A DNA stretch of 64,000 nt from Mycobacterium sp. GA-1285 (lineage in GTDB: Bacteria > Actinomycetota > Actinomycetes > Mycobacteriales > Mycobacteriaceae), in the NCBI RefSeq assembly GCF_001499905.1, contig NZ_LQIS01000001.1:124001-188000 (forward strand). Direction: 5' to 3'. Below are positions 35,267 to 45,729 of the stretch, in pieces. The first letter of the stretch is position 1. Every line of letters starts with the position of its first letter. The position numbers and the translations under genes are program-made. Under the pieces are notes generated by a model. The model did not search any database. It saw only the letters and a list, made by a program, of their open reading frames with translations, and had not been told where the DNA came from.

Positions 35267-36736
35267 TTATCGGGTTAGGGCGCGCACGGCGTCGGCGAAC
35301 GCGTCGCCGCGGTGGCTGTAGCCGCTGAACTGGTCGAAGGAGGCACCGGCGGGGGCGAGCAGCACGGTGTCGCCGGACTCCGCGAGGCGGCGGGCGGCGT
35401 CGACCACGGCGGCCATGATCGCGTCGCCGGAGGCCGCTCCTCCGAGTCTGATCACACTAGTAACAGGACCAACATCCGACCCAATTGTCCCTTGCACCCC
35501 AAAATCCTCCCCCGTCACAACCTCGATGACGGGGACATCCGGGGCGTGTCGCGATAACGCCTCGGCGATCAGGGCCCGGTCGCGGCCGATCAACACGGCT
35601 CCGACCAGCCGATTTGCTACCGATGCGAGCAGCTCGTCGACCGAGGCGCCTTTGAGAAGGCCGCCGGCCACCCACACCACACGCGGGTAGGCGGCGATCG
35701 ACGCCCGCGCCGCGTGCGGGTTGGTGGCCTTCGAGTCGTCGATATAGGTGACCCCGTCGACCGTGCCGACCACTTCCGCGCGGTGCCTGCCGACCCGGAA
35801 ACCGGCGAGCCCGTCGGCGATGGCCGCCGGCGGCACGTCGACGGCACGGGCCAGGGCCGCGGCGGCGAGCGCATTGAGCACCCCGACCGGGCCGGCCACC
35901 GGGATCGACGCGGCTTGGGCCAGCGTCCAGCCGTCCTCGGGCGGATCACCGAACGCGTTGTCGACGAGCGTGCCGCCGACGACGCCCAGTTCGCCCGGGC
36001 CCGGCTGTCCCAGCCGGAACCCGACGCGAGTCGGGGCGGCCGCCGTCGCGAGCAGACCCGCGGCCACCGGGTCGTCGAGTCCGACCACCGCGACGCGGCC
36101 GTCGAGGACGCGGGCCTTGGCGTGGGCGTAGGCGGCCATGGACCCGTGCCAGTCGAGGTGGTCCTCGGCGACGTTGAGCACCACGCCCGCCTCCGGCCGC
36201 AGCGACGGCGCCCAGTGGAGCTGAAAACTCGAGAGCTCCACCGCAAGCAGGTCGGACGGTTCGGCGAGCACGTCGAGCACGGGGTTGCCGATGTTGCCGC
36301 ACAGCACCGCGCGTCGGCCCGCGGCGACGAGCATGTCGTGCAACATCGAGGTGGTCGTGGTCTTGCCGTTGGTCCCGGTGACGACGAGCCAACGCCGCGA
36401 CGGCCCGAACCAGCCCGCGCGGTCCAGTCGCCACGCCAGTTCCACGTCCCCCCAGATCGGCACGCCCGCTCGCGCCGCGGCGGCCAGCACGGGTGCGGTC
36501 GGGGCGAATCCGGGGCTGGTGACGACGAGCGCGTATTGGCTGATGGTGGCCTGGGCCTCGGCGGTGGTGACGACCTTCGCGGGGGTGATCAACCGCTGCA
36601 GCGCCAACGGATCGTCGTCGCAGATCGTCAACCGGACGCCGGTGGGTTCGAGCACGGCGCTCACCGAGCGGCCGGTCAGGCCCGCGCCGGTCACCAGTAC
36701 CCGGGCGCCGGGAACCAGCGGCTCGAGGTGGGTCAT
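35267..36736 (-). CDS. murD: UDP-N-acetylmuramoyl-L-alanine--D-glutamate ligase
   Basis: A 489-residue Mur ligase adding D-Glu. ATG 36736 starts one base after the mraY stop; GTG 36745 in the same frame is possible. [20 protein letters not shown] binds [19 protein letters not shown] is the ATP loop, [20 protein letters not shown] and [13 protein letters not shown] follow, and [15 protein letters not shown] and [12 protein letters not shown] finish the pattern. One internal stretch (35440-35540, residues about 400-430) uses codons unlike the rest of the gene. Neighbours: mraY before, ftsW after. Confidence 0.97.
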   Translation of the reverse strand: MTHLEPLVPGARVLVTGAGLTGRSVSAVLEPTGVRLTICDDDPLALQRLITPAKVVTTAEAQATISQYALVVTSPGFAPTAPVLAAAARAGVPIWGDVELAWRLDRAGWFGPSRRWLVVTGTNGKTTTTSMLHDMLVAAGRRAVLCGNIGNPVLDVLAEPSDLLAVELSSFQLHWAPSLRPEAGVVLNVAEDHLDWHGSMAAYAHAKARVLDGRVAVVGLDDPVAAGLLATAAAPTRVGFRLGQPGPGELGVVGGTLVDNAFGDPPEDGWTLAQAASIPVAGPVGVLNALAAAALARAVDVPPAAIADGLAGFRVGRHRAEVVGTVDGVTYIDDSKATNPHAARASIAAYPRVVWVAGGLLKGASVDELLASVANRLVGAVLIGRDRALIAEALSRHAPDVPVIEVVTGEDFGVQGTIGSDVGPVTSVIRLGGAASGDAIMAAVVDAARRLAESGDTVLLAPAGASFDQFSGYSHRGDAFADAVRALTR

Positions 36737-36737
36737 G

Positions 36738-37817
36738 TCAGGCACCGACGGTCGTCAACCACTCGCTGTAGAACAACGCGACGCCGAGCCCGCAGGCGAT
36801 CGCGGTGAGCAGCCAGAACCGGATGATCACCGTGGTTTCGGCCCACCCCACCAGCTCGAAGTGATGGTGGAACGGCGCCATCCGGAACACCCTGCGACCG
36901 GTGGTGCGGAACGCCAGGATCTGCACGACGACCGAGACCACCTCGGCGACGAACAGGGCGCCGAGCACCACGGCCAGCATCTCGGTGCGGCTGGTCACCG
37001 AGAGTCCGGCGATGATGCCGCCGAGGGCCAGCGAGCCGGTGTCGCCCATGAAGATCTTGGCCGGGGCGGCGTTCCACCAGAGGAATCCGATGCAGGCGCC
37101 CGCGGTGGCCGCGGCGATGATCGCCAGATCGAGAGGGTCGCGCACGTTGTAACAGCCGAGGCCCGGGCTCGTCGCGCAGGCGTTGCGGAACTGCCAGAAC
37201 GTGATCAGCACATAGGCCGCGCACACCATCGCCATCGCGCCCGCGGCCAGCCCGTCGAGCCCGTCGGTGAAATTCACCGCGTTCGACCACGCGCTGACCA
37301 CCACGATGCAGAACAGCACGAACAGCGCGGGTGGCAGTGTGACCGTGGCGATCTCGCGCACATAGGACAGTTCGGCGCTGCCCGGCGTCAACCCGTCGGC
37401 GTTGCGGAATTGCAGGGCCAGCACGCCGAAGATCACCGCGGCGGCCAGTATGCCGACGGTTTTCGCGGTCTTGTTCAGCCCGAGGTTGCGTGAGCGCCGG
37501 ATCTTGATCAGGTCGTCGACGAATCCGACGACGGCCAGGGCGCTGGCCAGAAACAGCACGAGCAGGCCGGAAGCCGAGGGCCCCCGACCGTCGATTACGA
37601 CGCCGACGAGATGGGTGCCCAGGTAGCTGGCCCAGATGCCGGCGACGATCGCGACGCCGCCCATCGAGGGGGTGCCGCGCTTCTTGGCGTGGGTGGGCGG
37701 TCCGTCCTCGCGGATCTCGTGGCCGAGTCCCTGCCGGGTGAACAGCCGGATCAGCAGCGGGGTGAGCAGGATCGAGACCGTCAGCGCGATGCCGACGGCG
37801 ATGAGGATCTGCCTCAT
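36738..37817 (-). CDS. mraY: Phospho-MurNAc-pentapeptide transferase MraY
   Basis: A 359-residue polytopic enzyme (about 10 helices) that forms lipid I from UDP-MurNAc-pentapeptide and decaprenyl phosphate. Motifs are [20 protein letters not shown] (Arg/Lys loop), [13 protein letters not shown] (DD pair), [35 protein letters not shown] (Mg site Asp) and [16 protein letters not shown]. All are canonical. ATG 37817 overlaps the murF stop by ATGA. M. tuberculosis calls it murX. It is essential in mycobacteria. Confidence 0.98.
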   Translation of the reverse strand: MRQILIAVGIALTVSILLTPLLIRLFTRQGLGHEIREDGPPTHAKKRGTPSMGGVAIVAGIWASYLGTHLVGVVIDGRGPSASGLLVLFLASALAVVGFVDDLIKIRRSRNLGLNKTAKTVGILAAAVIFGVLALQFRNADGLTPGSAELSYVREIATVTLPPALFVLFCIVVVSAWSNAVNFTDGLDGLAAGAMAMVCAAYVLITFWQFRNACATSPGLGCYNVRDPLDLAIIAAATAGACIGFLWWNAAPAKIFMGDTGSLALGGIIAGLSVTSRTEMLAVVLGALFVAEVVSVVVQILAFRTTGRRVFRMAPFHHHFELVGWAETTVIIRFWLLTAIACGLGVALFYSEWLTTVGA

Positions 37818-39379
37818 GCGTGCGGATCCCGGGTGTCGGCGGGCCCAAGGTCGAGCAACGCTTCGGCGAGCGCGCCGAGGCCGGCCGCGTTGGAGGCCTT
37901 CACCAGCACCACGTCGTACGGTCGCAGTTCGGCGCGCAGGAGTTCCAGCGCCGCGTCAGCGTCGGCGACCATGGTGGCCTCAGCCCCCCACGATCCCTCC
38001 ATCACCGCGCCGTGGTGCATGGCGCTCATAGCCCTCCCGGTTCCGACGACGACGAGTCGTGACACATCTAAGCGCACGGCCAGCCGGCCGATGCGGTCAT
38101 GCTCGGATATCGCGTCGTCGCCGAGTTCGGCCATCTCGCCGAGCACCGCCCAGCTGCGCCGGCGGCCCCCGCCTCCCCTGCGTCCCCTGCGCTCCGCGCG
38201 TGGGCCCTCCGCGCGTGGGCCCTCGCGGGCCATCCACGCCAGCGCCTTGAGACCGGCGCCCATCGAGTCGGGGTTGGCGTTGTAGGCGTCGTTGATGACG
38301 GTGACGCCGTCGCTGCGGGTGGCGACCTGCATGCGGTGTTCGGACACGGGACCGGCGGTGGCCAGCGCGGCGGCCACCTGCTCGAGGGACGCACCGCACT
38401 CCAGCGCCACGGCCGCCGCGCACAGGGCGTTGGACACCTGGTGGTCCCCGTGTACGGCCAGCGCGACGTCCACGGACTCCGCGCCGGCGTGCAGGGTGAA
38501 CCGCGGCCTGGCGAGCTCGTCGAGCGTGACCGCCTCGGCCCACACGTCCGCGTCCCGGCCGCCCGGCTCCCGCGACACCTGCACGATGCGCGCGACGGTC
38601 TTTGCGGCCATCGCCGCCACCGCGGTGTCGTCGACATTGAGCACAACCGCTCCCGTCGATGGGACAGCTTGCGGCAGTTCGGATTTGGTCTCTGCGATGG
38701 CCTCGCGTGAACCGAATTCACCGAGGTGTGCGGTGCCCACGTTGAGCACCACCCCGATCGAGGGTGGGGCGATCGCGGCGAGCGCTGCGATGTTGCCGCG
38801 ATGCCGTGCCGACATCTCCAACACCAGGAAGTCGGTGGATCGCGTCGCGCGCAACACCGTCCACGGATGCCCGAGTTCGTTGTTGAACGACCCAGGCGGC
38901 GCGATCACCTCGCCGAGCGGCGCCAGTACCGCGGCCACCAGGTCCTTGGTCGAGGTCTTACCCGATGATCCGGTGATACCGATGATCGTGAGCCCGCCCG
39001 CGACGAGTTCGGCGGCGACCGCACCGGCCAGCTTCGCCAACGCGCCAAGCACGGCTGCGCCCGAACCGTCGACGTCGTGTTCGAGCACCCCCGCTCCGCC
39101 GTCGGATGTCTCCGGTGTCGGATGGACGACGACCGCCGGCACTCCGACCGGGCGGGCGGCCAGCACCGCCGCCGCCCCGGCCTGCACCGCCGCGGCGGCG
39201 AAGTCGTGTCCGTCCGAGCGGGCTCCCGGCAGTGCGAGGAAGAGGCCTCCGGGCGTGACGGCCCGCGAGTCGAACTCGACGGTGCCGGTGATCCGGGTGG
39301 TCGCGGCGTCCGCGTCGGAGATGTCGGCCAACCGGCCGCCGACGATCTCGGCGATCTGAGCCAGCGTCAGGTTGATCAC
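37814..39379 (-). CDS. murF: UDP-MurNAc-tripeptide--D-Ala-D-Ala ligase
   Basis: A 521-residue Mur ligase adding the D-Ala-D-Ala dipeptide. GTG 39379 overlaps the murE stop by GTGA; the frame is open upstream but the operon pattern fixes this start. [19 protein letters not shown] (UDP domain), [20 protein letters not shown] (ATP loop), [29 protein letters not shown] and [20 protein letters not shown] are canonical, then [16 protein letters not shown]. Between the last two motifs lies an unusual basic insert of about 20 residues (EGPRA repeats and [13 protein letters not shown]). Product length is somewhat above the family norm. Confidence 0.96.
   Translation of the reverse strand: MINLTLAQIAEIVGGRLADISDADAATTRITGTVEFDSRAVTPGGLFLALPGARSDGHDFAAAAVQAGAAAVLAARPVGVPAVVVHPTPETSDGGAGVLEHDVDGSGAAVLGALAKLAGAVAAELVAGGLTIIGITGSSGKTSTKDLVAAVLAPLGEVIAPPGSFNNELGHPWTVLRATRSTDFLVLEMSARHRGNIAALAAIAPPSIGVVLNVGTAHLGEFGSREAIAETKSELPQAVPSTGAVVLNVDDTAVAAMAAKTVARIVQVSREPGGRDADVWAEAVTLDELARPRFTLHAGAESVDVALAVHGDHQVSNALCAAAVALECGASLEQVAAALATAGPVSEHRMQVATRSDGVTVINDAYNANPDSMGAGLKALAWMAREGPRAEGPRAERRGRRGGGGRRRSWAVLGEMAELGDDAISEHDRIGRLAVRLDVSRLVVVGTGRAMSAMHHGAVMEGSWGAEATMVADADAALELLRAELRPYDVVLVKASNAAGLGALAEALLDLGPADTRDPHA
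38174..38226 (-). repeat. Short tandem repeats in murF
   Basis: Two copies of a 15-base unit CTCCGCGCGTGGGCC at 38192-38206 and 38207-38221 encode [10 protein letters not shown]. Shorter TCCCCTGCG copies precede it. In frame, forming a basic insertion loop in the MurF C-terminal domain. Confidence 0.75.
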
Positions 39380-40896
39380 GGCCGGGATCTCCGTGCCTCG
39401 AGAGCGCGCGCCAACTCCTCGCGGTCGTCGAACGGCCGGGTGACCCCGGCGCTGGTCTGGCCGGCCTCGTGGCCCTTCCCGGCGACGAGCACGACGTCCC
39501 CGGGTCGCGCCCACGCCACCGCGTGCTCGATCGCGGCAGCGCGATCGCCGATCTCGACGATGTCGGCGCGTCCTCGCGCCGCGCCGGCCACGATGGCCGC
39601 GCGGATCTCGGCGGGGTCCTCGTCACGCGGATTGTCGTCGGTCACCACCACCAGATCGGCCAGGTCTGCCGCGACGCGGCCCATCGGACCCCGCTTGCCG
39701 GCATCGCGGTTGCCACCCGCTCCGAACACGACCGCCAACCGGCCGTCGATCTGCGCCCGCAGCGTCTCCAGCACCGCTTGCAGGGCGCCGGGCTTGTGCG
39801 CGTAGTCGACCAGCGCCAGGAAGTCCTGCCCGCGCTCGACGGGCTCCATCCGCCCCGGAACCGTCGCGGTGCGCAGGCCGGGCACGGCCTGTTCGGGTGA
39901 CACCCCGACAGCATCGAGCAACGCGATCGCCAGCAGGCAGTTGGCCACGTTGTAGCGACCCGGCAGCCCGATCTGCAGATGGTGGTGCACCCCCGCGGGG
40001 TCCACTGCGAAGAACTCCTGCGCGTTGCGGCCCACTGTGCGGACGTCCTCGATACGCCAGTCGGCGACGCGGCCGGTCGCGCTGACCGTCACCGGTTCGC
40101 GGGCCAGCCTGGCCATCTCCCGGCCGGCATCGTCGTCGACGCACAGCACGGAAAGGTCTGCGCGGTTGGGGGATTCGGGAGCAAACAGTCGAGCCTTGGC
40201 CTCGAAGTAGTCCCGCATCGTCGGGTGGAAGTCGAGGTGGTCGCGCGAGAGGTTCGTGAACCCGCCGACCGCGAAGCGCACTCCGTCGACGCGGCCGAGG
40301 GTGAGCGCGTGGCTCGAGACCTCCATCGCGACGGTGTCGACGCCCTGCTCGACCATCACCGCGAGCAGCGCCTGCAGATCGGGCGCCTCGGGTGTGGTGA
40401 GGACGCTGGCCTGATCGCGTCCGTCGATTCGGATGCCGACGGTGCCGACGAGTCCCGCCGTCCGCTCCGCCGATCGCAGCCCGGCCTCCACCAGATAGGT
40501 GGTGGTGGTCTTGCCGGAGGTGCCGGTGACCCCGATGACCCGCAGCCGCTCGGACGGCCGCCCGTAAACCTCGGCGGCCACCTCGCCGAGCACCGACCGC
40601 GGTGCCGGATGGACCACGACCGGGATCTGCGCTTCTGATTCCAACAGCGCCAGCCCGTCGGGGTCGGTGAGAATCGCTGCCGCACCGCGTGCGGTCGCCT
40701 CGGCGGCGTAGCGGCCGCCGTGCGACGACGCTCCCGGTAGCGCGGCGAACAGGTCGCCCGGCTCGACGTCCCCGCTGCGCAGCGTCACGCCGGTGACGCG
40801 GATGTCGGGTACGGCACCGCCCGCGGGCACCGCCTGGACCTGCCCGGCCAGCGGTCCGAGCGCCGCGCCGGCGGGATGGCTGGGTCGCAGGTTCAT
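39376..40896 (-). CDS. murE: UDP-MurNAc-L-Ala-D-Glu--meso-DAP ligase
   Basis: A 506-residue Mur ligase adding meso-diaminopimelate. ATG 40896 ([15 protein letters not shown]) begins the N-terminal domain; there is no better start upstream. [20 protein letters not shown] (UDP domain), [20 protein letters not shown] (ATP loop), [46 protein letters not shown] and [16 protein letters not shown] are typical. [11 protein letters not shown] contains DNPR, the motif of meso-DAP specific enzymes. It is separated from pbpB by about 65 bases and overlaps murF. Confidence 0.98.
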   Translation of the reverse strand: MNLRPSHPAGAALGPLAGQVQAVPAGGAVPDIRVTGVTLRSGDVEPGDLFAALPGASSHGGRYAAEATARGAAAILTDPDGLALLESEAQIPVVVHPAPRSVLGEVAAEVYGRPSERLRVIGVTGTSGKTTTTYLVEAGLRSAERTAGLVGTVGIRIDGRDQASVLTTPEAPDLQALLAVMVEQGVDTVAMEVSSHALTLGRVDGVRFAVGGFTNLSRDHLDFHPTMRDYFEAKARLFAPESPNRADLSVLCVDDDAGREMARLAREPVTVSATGRVADWRIEDVRTVGRNAQEFFAVDPAGVHHHLQIGLPGRYNVANCLLAIALLDAVGVSPEQAVPGLRTATVPGRMEPVERGQDFLALVDYAHKPGALQAVLETLRAQIDGRLAVVFGAGGNRDAGKRGPMGRVAADLADLVVVTDDNPRDEDPAEIRAAIVAGAARGRADIVEIGDRAAAIEHAVAWARPGDVVLVAGKGHEAGQTSAGVTRPFDDREELARALEARRSRP

Positions 40897-40961
40897 GGCG
40901 TTGACACAGTACCCAGTCGCCCTTCCGCGCCCGCGACATATCGGGGCGGCCCGCAGCGCCG

Positions 40962-42872
40962 TCAGTCGGCTACCAAGGTCAACCGCGAGCCGGGATCCGG
41001 CGACAGCGGCACGTTCTCGCGCTGTAGCAGCCAGGAGGCGATGTTGTGGAACAACGGCGCCGATGTGGTGCCGGGCTGACCGTCGGCCGTGCGCTGCGGG
41101 TGATCCATCATGATGGCGACGACGTACCGCGGGTCGTCGGTGGTGGCGATGCCGGCGAAGGTGATCCAGTAGACGTCGCTGTAGTAGCACCCGCAGGCCG
41201 GGTTGATCTGCTGCGCGGTGCCCGTCTTCCCGGAGATCTGATATCCCTCGACGGCCGCCTGCGAGCCCGTGCCCTGTTGCACCCCGGTGGGGTCGCGCTG
41301 CACCGTGGCCCGCAACATGTGCCGCACCGTTCTCGCGGTCTGCGGCGAGACCACCCGAATGCCTTCGGGGCGGGGCTCGTCGGTGCGGGTTCCGTCGGAA
41401 GCGATGGTGGTCTTCACGATGCGCGGCGGGATGCGCACCCCATCGTTGGCGATGGTCTGGTACATGCCCGCCATCTGCAGCAGGGTCATCGAAAGGCCTT
41501 GCCCGATGGGCAGGTTGGAGAATGTGCTGCCCGACCACTGGTCGATCGGGGGAACCAGACCCGCGCTCTCGCCCGGCAACCCGACCCCGGTGCGCTGGCC
41601 GAGCCCGAACTTGCGCACCATTTCGAAGAAGCGCTCCGGGCCCAGCCGTTGCGCCAGCATCAGCGTGCCGACGTTGGAGGACTTACCGAAGATGCCCGTG
41701 GTGGTGTAGGGCATCGTCCCGTGCTCCCACGCGTCGCCGACGGTGACGCCGCCCATGTGGATCGAACCGGGTACCTGAAGCACCTCGTCGGGATTCGACA
41801 GCCCGTACTCGATGACCGACGCGGCGGTGATGACCTTGTTGACCGAACCCGGTTCGTAGGGCGAGGACACCGCGGGGTTGCCCAGTTGGCGGTGCTCCTG
41901 CCTGCCGATGTCCTGGCTCGGGTCGAACGTGTTGTCGTTCGCCATGGCCAGCACCTCAGCGGTCTTGGCGTCCAGGACGACCGCCGAGACGTTCTTGGCG
42001 CCGGACAGGTTCTTGGCCTGCTGCACCTGCTGCTGGACGTAGAACTGGATGTCGTCGTCGATGGTCAGCATGACCGTGGAACCGTCGACCGCGTCGTGGC
42101 GGTTACGGTAGCTGCCCGGGATGACCACGCCGTCGGAGCCACGGTCGTAGGTGATCGATCCGTCCGTGCCCGCCAAGACCGCATCCAGTGAATCCTCGAG
42201 TCCCAGCAGGCCGTGTCCATCCCAGTCGATGCCGCCGACGACGTTGGCCGCCAGGGAGCCACCCGGATACTGGCGCAGATCCTGTCGCTCCGAACCGACT
42301 TCGGGGAACTTCTTGGTGATCGCCTCGGCGATGGCGGGATCGACCGCTCGCGCGAGATAGACGAAAGTCTCGTTGCTCTTGAGCTTCTTGAGGACCGTGG
42401 CGGCGTCCGGCTTGTTGTTCAGTCGCGACGCGACCTCGGCGGCGATGTCGCGCAGCCTGCGGTCGGGTTCGGGCGCCTCGGTGCTTTTCGCCCTGGCCTC
42501 CTCCAACTGCTTGCGGATCCTCTGCGGCTGGAAGGTCAGCGCGCGCGCCTCGATGGTGAAGGCGAGCTTGTCGTTGTCGCGGTCGACGATCGCCCCGCGA
42601 ACGGCCTTGTCGACGTCGGTGACCTTGAGCTGGCTCGCCGCCTCGGCCCGCAACCCATCCGCGCGCGGCACCTGTAAGTGGAACAGCTGTCCCGCCGCGA
42701 CGATCAGCACGAGGAAGATCGCCGCGTTGCCGACTCGATGCCGGAATACGAAAGATGCGCTGCGAAGGCCGGTTTCGGCGATGGGAGCGCGAGTCCGGCG
42801 GGCCCTGGCCGAGCGCTCCTGGGAACCGGCGGCCGGTGCCGCTTTACGGGTCTTACGCTCGCCGCGGCTCAT
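40962..42872 (-). CDS. pbpB: Penicillin-binding protein PbpB (FtsI/PBP3), septal transpeptidase
   Basis: A 636-residue class B PBP cross-linking septal peptidoglycan. A basic cytoplasmic N-terminus precedes one membrane helix ([18 protein letters not shown], about 48-66). The pedestal domain follows, and the penicillin-binding domain has [14 protein letters not shown] (SxxK, with Ser and Lys), GKSSNVGTL (SxN) and [12 protein letters not shown] (KTG). ATG 42872 overlaps the ftsL stop (ATGA). CGCYYSD near the C-terminus resembles the Cys pair region of mycobacterial PbpB. It acts with FtsW. Length is normal. Confidence 0.97.
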   Translation of the reverse strand: MSRGERKTRKAAPAAGSQERSARARRTRAPIAETGLRSASFVFRHRVGNAAIFLVLIVAAGQLFHLQVPRADGLRAEAASQLKVTDVDKAVRGAIVDRDNDKLAFTIEARALTFQPQRIRKQLEEARAKSTEAPEPDRRLRDIAAEVASRLNNKPDAATVLKKLKSNETFVYLARAVDPAIAEAITKKFPEVGSERQDLRQYPGGSLAANVVGGIDWDGHGLLGLEDSLDAVLAGTDGSITYDRGSDGVVIPGSYRNRHDAVDGSTVMLTIDDDIQFYVQQQVQQAKNLSGAKNVSAVVLDAKTAEVLAMANDNTFDPSQDIGRQEHRQLGNPAVSSPYEPGSVNKVITAASVIEYGLSNPDEVLQVPGSIHMGGVTVGDAWEHGTMPYTTTGIFGKSSNVGTLMLAQRLGPERFFEMVRKFGLGQRTGVGLPGESAGLVPPIDQWSGSTFSNLPIGQGLSMTLLQMAGMYQTIANDGVRIPPRIVKTTIASDGTRTDEPRPEGIRVVSPQTARTVRHMLRATVQRDPTGVQQGTGSQAAVEGYQISGKTGTAQQINPACGCYYSDVYWITFAGIATTDDPRYVVAIMMDHPQRTADGQPGTTSAPLFHNIASWLLQRENVPLSPDPGSRLTLVAD

Positions 42873-43921
42873 GCGCCGGGACCCGCCGGAGGCGCGACCG
42901 CGGGGCTGAACTGTTCGGCGCCGGGGACGGGACCCGGCAGCACCTGTGGGTTCGGGATGTGCAGCTCGCCGGGCGGGGCCGTCGGCGCCGAGGGCGGGAC
43001 CATCGGCCCAGGTGCGGCACCGGCCACCTGCGGTTGTCCCGGAACAATCGGCGGTTGCCCCGGAACAATCGGCGGTTGCCCCGGAACAATCGGCGGTTGT
43101 CCCGGAACCGCCTGCGGCACCGCACTGGGGGTTGGCGCGGTACGCGTAGGCATGCGAACGGTGACCTCGCGGGGATCGACGACTCGCGGAGCGGGCGGTC
43201 GCGGACCGGGTGGCGGCGGCTGCGGGGTCGCGTCGGGCAGCGGTGTGTTCAGCGGCGGGGGCGGTACGCCTTCGGCCGGTTTGGGTGTGCCGACCACCAC
43301 CCAGTTACCCGCGGGGTCCTGTACGAGGTGTGCGGTGTCGCGGGACGGGATCATTCCCAGCTCACGCGCGGATTCGGCCAACGCGGGGGCCGCCTGCGCC
43401 TCGAGCACATCGCGCTCGAGCGCTTCCTTCTGTTGCAGCAGAGCCTGATTCGTCTCGCGAGCGTTGCCCAGTTGATAGGACCGCTCGGCGGCGTCGGTGG
43501 ACAACCACAGGGTCGTCCCGAGGCCCATCCCCAGCGAGCCGATCACCAACACCACGAACGGCACCCTGGCCACCAGGGCCCGCGGGCTGAGCTCCACCGA
43601 AGCCAGCTTGACGATGAGGCGCTGCCGTAGTGGTGTCCGAACAACCTTGGGCGCCTTGGCTTTTCGCGCCTTGGACCGCGCCTTTGCCTGGCTGGCGCTC
43701 TTGGGCCGGCCGGGTGCATCGGTCGGACGCGGGATGGGGTTGGTCTGGGGTGCCGAACGCAGCGGTCGCTGGTCGCGGGTCGGCTTGCGCCGCGCTTGCG
43801 GGTCGGCCGAGCGCCGCTGGGCACCACGGGCGGTGCGCCGACGTTCGTCGGCGCGACGGACGCCCTTTGCGCCCTTGGCCTGCTTGGTCTGCTTGGTCTG
43901 CTTGGCCTGTTTGGTTTTCAC
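42869..43921 (-). CDS. ftsL: FtsL-like proline-rich membrane division protein (Rv2164c-like)
   Basis: A 350-residue bitopic protein in the ftsL position. A very basic N-terminus with [14 protein letters not shown] steps precedes a membrane helix at about 121-139 ([20 protein letters not shown]). A coiled-coil segment follows ([20 protein letters not shown]), matching FtsL, and then a long Pro/Ala/Val tail with VPGQPPI repeats. GTG 43921 overlaps the rsmH stop (GTGA). FtsL-type proteins bridge PbpB/FtsW and FtsQ. Mycobacterial versions are larger than E. coli FtsL because of the extra cytoplasmic and Pro-rich parts. Confidence 0.88.
   Translation of the reverse strand: MKTKQAKQTKQTKQAKGAKGVRRADERRRTARGAQRRSADPQARRKPTRDQRPLRSAPQTNPIPRPTDAPGRPKSASQAKARSKARKAKAPKVVRTPLRQRLIVKLASVELSPRALVARVPFVVLVIGSLGMGLGTTLWLSTDAAERSYQLGNARETNQALLQQKEALERDVLEAQAAPALAESARELGMIPSRDTAHLVQDPAGNWVVVGTPKPAEGVPPPPLNTPLPDATPQPPPPGPRPPAPRVVDPREVTVRMPTRTAPTPSAVPQAVPGQPPIVPGQPPIVPGQPPIVPGQPQVAGAAPGPMVPPSAPTAPPGELHIPNPQVLPGPVPGAEQFSPAVAPPAGPGA
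43038..43100 (-). repeat. 21-base tandem repeat encoding VPGQPPI in the FtsL-like tail
   Basis: Three perfect or near-perfect 21-base units (CCCGGAACAATCGGCGGTTGC) at 43038-43058, 43059-43079 and 43080-43100, with degenerate copies on both sides. In frame, seven residues per unit, giving a periplasmic Pro-rich rod. Copy number may vary between strains. Confidence 0.85.
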
Positions 43922-44904
43922 CTGGCTGCCCCCACCTTCTCCAGTGCTCGTAGCCGCACAGGGGCGCTACGCGGGTTCCGTTCGATCTCCTCTGGAGTTG
44001 CACGCTCGGCGCCGCGAGTCAGTGCGACGAACTCCGGCTCGTGACCGGGCAGTTCCACCGGTAAGCCGGGCGGCGTCCTGGACGCCGTTGCGGAGGCGAA
44101 GGCCGCCTTGACGATGCGGTCTTCGAGTGACTGATAGGCCATCACGACGATGCGCCCCCCGGGAGCCAGAGCGTTCAGCGCCGCAGGCAACGCGTCACGC
44201 AGCGAGTCCAGTTCGCCGTTGACCGCAATCCGAAGCGCTTGAAACGTGCGCTTCGCCGGGTGTCCTCCGGTGCGGCGCGCCGGCGCGGGGATCGCCTGAT
44301 ACAGCAGCTCGACGAGCTCACCGGTGGTACGGAACGGTTGTCGCGCGCGCCTGCGGATGAGCTGGGCCGCGATCCGGCTCGCGAAGCGCTCCTCGCCGAA
44401 CTCTCGCAGCAGACGGGTCAGCGATTGCTGGTCGTAGGTGTTCACCACGTCGGCGGCGGTCAGTTCGGCGTCGGGGTCCATCCGCATGTCCAGCGGCGCG
44501 TCGGCGGCGTAGGAGAAGCCGCGCTCGGTGCGGTCGAGCTGCATCGAGGACACGCCGAGGTCGAACAGGACCCCGTCGACCTGACTGGCCCAGTAGCCGT
44601 CGTCGCCCAGCACCCTGCCGATGCCGTCGTACCGCGTGCGGACCAGCATCACCCGGTCACCGAACCGTGAGAGGCGCTCGCCGGCGATCCTTAGGGCGTC
44701 GGGGTCGCGGTCCAAGCCGATCAGCCGCAGGCCGGGCAGTTCGGTCAGGAAGCGCTCCGCGTGTCCGCCGGCTCCGAGAGTTGCGTCGACAAGCACGGCG
44801 CCCTCACCGTCGGAACTCCGCCGTGTCAGTGCGGGTGTGAGTAGTTCGACGCAGCGGTCCAGCAGGACGGGGATGTGTCCGTGGTCGCCGCTGCGCCGTT
44901 CCAT
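43918..44904 (-). CDS. rsmH: 16S rRNA (cytosine-1402-N4) methyltransferase RsmH
   Basis: A 328-residue SAM methyltransferase acting on the ribosomal P-site region. ATG 44904 was chosen for a strong GGAGG 7 bases upstream, giving [18 protein letters not shown]. Motifs are [16 protein letters not shown] (SAM loop), [34 protein letters not shown] and [17 protein letters not shown], and [13 protein letters not shown]. The frame stays open for another ~57 codons upstream, through a conserved-looking segment that M. tuberculosis annotation includes. It is second in the cluster after mraZ and overlaps the FtsL-like gene. Confidence 0.96.
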   Translation of the reverse strand: MERRSGDHGHIPVLLDRCVELLTPALTRRSSDGEGAVLVDATLGAGGHAERFLTELPGLRLIGLDRDPDALRIAGERLSRFGDRVMLVRTRYDGIGRVLGDDGYWASQVDGVLFDLGVSSMQLDRTERGFSYAADAPLDMRMDPDAELTAADVVNTYDQQSLTRLLREFGEERFASRIAAQLIRRRARQPFRTTGELVELLYQAIPAPARRTGGHPAKRTFQALRIAVNGELDSLRDALPAALNALAPGGRIVVMAYQSLEDRIVKAAFASATASRTPPGLPVELPGHEPEFVALTRGAERATPEEIERNPRSAPVRLRALEKVGAAR

Positions 44905-45049
44905 CGCGTTGCCTCCGTCTAACGCCCCTGCACCGAGGTCCCTGTCCGAGAGCGCGGACCTGGCGTCGGGGAAGTACGCCAGGGCCGGTTCGGGCAGAGG
45001 CCGCGATGCACGGGCCGGGTGCCTGTGCCTGCGTCGACCTGTCGCCGAG

Positions 45050-45481
45050 TCAGATGATGTCGTGCAGAGCTTCATCGGTGGCCGCGGAAAAGTTCTCTTC
45101 GTGGGTCTGCTGGTACTCCTGCCATGCGGTGGAATCCCAGATTTCCAGGTAATCGACCGATCCGATCACCACGCAGTCCTTCGAGAGGTTCGCGTAGCGG
45201 CGGTGATCGGCCGACAGGGTGATTCGGCCTTGTGCGTCGGGATGCTGTTCGTCGGTGGCGGCGGCGAGGTTCCGTAGGAATGCGCGCGCCTCCGGGTTGC
45301 TGCGCGATGCCTGCGACGCCCGTCGGGCCAACTTCTCGAACTCGGCGCGCGGGTAGACGGCAAGGCTGTGATCTTGGCTCTTGGTGACCATCAACCCTCC
45401 TGCCAGCGCGTCGCGGAACTTGGCGGGCAGCGTGAGCCGCCCCTTGTCGTCGAGCTTCGGCGTGTAGGTGCCGAGAAACAT
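45050..45481 (-). CDS. mraZ: MraZ, transcriptional repressor of the dcw cluster
   Basis: A 143-residue AbrB-fold DNA-binding protein. It begins [20 protein letters not shown], the first of two tandem DxxGR motifs; the second lies in [16 protein letters not shown]. MraZ rings bind direct TGGG-type repeats upstream of their own gene and repress the operon. A GGAGGTGACGAG site precedes ATG 45481. Four GTGG boxes lie just upstream (45531-45564). Position as first gene of the cluster is canonical. Confidence 0.97.
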   Translation of the reverse strand: MFLGTYTPKLDDKGRLTLPAKFRDALAGGLMVTKSQDHSLAVYPRAEFEKLARRASQASRSNPEARAFLRNLAAATDEQHPDAQGRITLSADHRRYANLSKDCVVIGSVDYLEIWDSTAWQEYQQTHEENFSAATDEALHDII

Positions 45482-45504
45482 CTCGTCACCTCCGCCCTGC
45501 CAGT

Positions 45505-45529
45505 CAACGGAGCCCCGGTCGCTCCGTTG
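45505..45529 (-). promoter_or_regulatory. Perfect hairpin in the mraZ leader
   Basis: CAACGGAGC (45505-45513) and GCTCCGTTG (45521-45529) form a perfect 9-base-pair stem with a 7-base loop. It lies between the GTGG boxes and the mraZ ribosome-binding site, about 25 bases before the ATG. Lacking a U-tract, it is not a standard terminator. Possible roles are an RNA-level control or protein binding. Confidence 0.55.
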
Positions 45530-45530
45530 C

Positions 45531-45564
45531 CCGCCACTTTACCCCACAATCCCCCACCTTCCAC
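45531..45564 (-). promoter_or_regulatory. MraZ operator: GTGG direct repeats at 10-base spacing
   Basis: On the minus strand GTGG begins at 45564, 45557, 45547 and 45537. The last three are exactly 10 bases apart (GTGGGGGATT, GTGGGGTAAA, GTGGCGGGCA), the one-turn direct-repeat pattern known for MraZ binding boxes in other bacteria. A TTGACA lies upstream at 45573-45578 and may be the -35, but a convincing -10 was not found. The boxes fall where repressor would block initiation. Confidence 0.6.
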
Positions 45565-45729
45565 CATTTGAGTGTCAAAAATCCTGGTGAGTCCCCACAG
45601 CACGCCCCACGTTGGGGGCCGTAACGGCGGTAGGACCCCTGCGGGTAGCGCAGTGACAGAGAAAAGCGCAGCTGAGAGGCGTGTGGGCGGCGGTGGGGCG
45701 CGGTGGGGTGATCAGCCGCCGAACACACG

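Noticed and set aside
35440..35540. A frameshift or pseudogene in murD
   Set aside because: The reading frame continues across the odd codons to the normal C-terminal motifs; only codon use is unusual.
44905..45075. Taking the longer RsmH start as the gene start
   Set aside because: ATG 44904 has a strong GGAGG and gives the normal domain start; 45075 would overlap mraZ. The extension is kept as a finding only.
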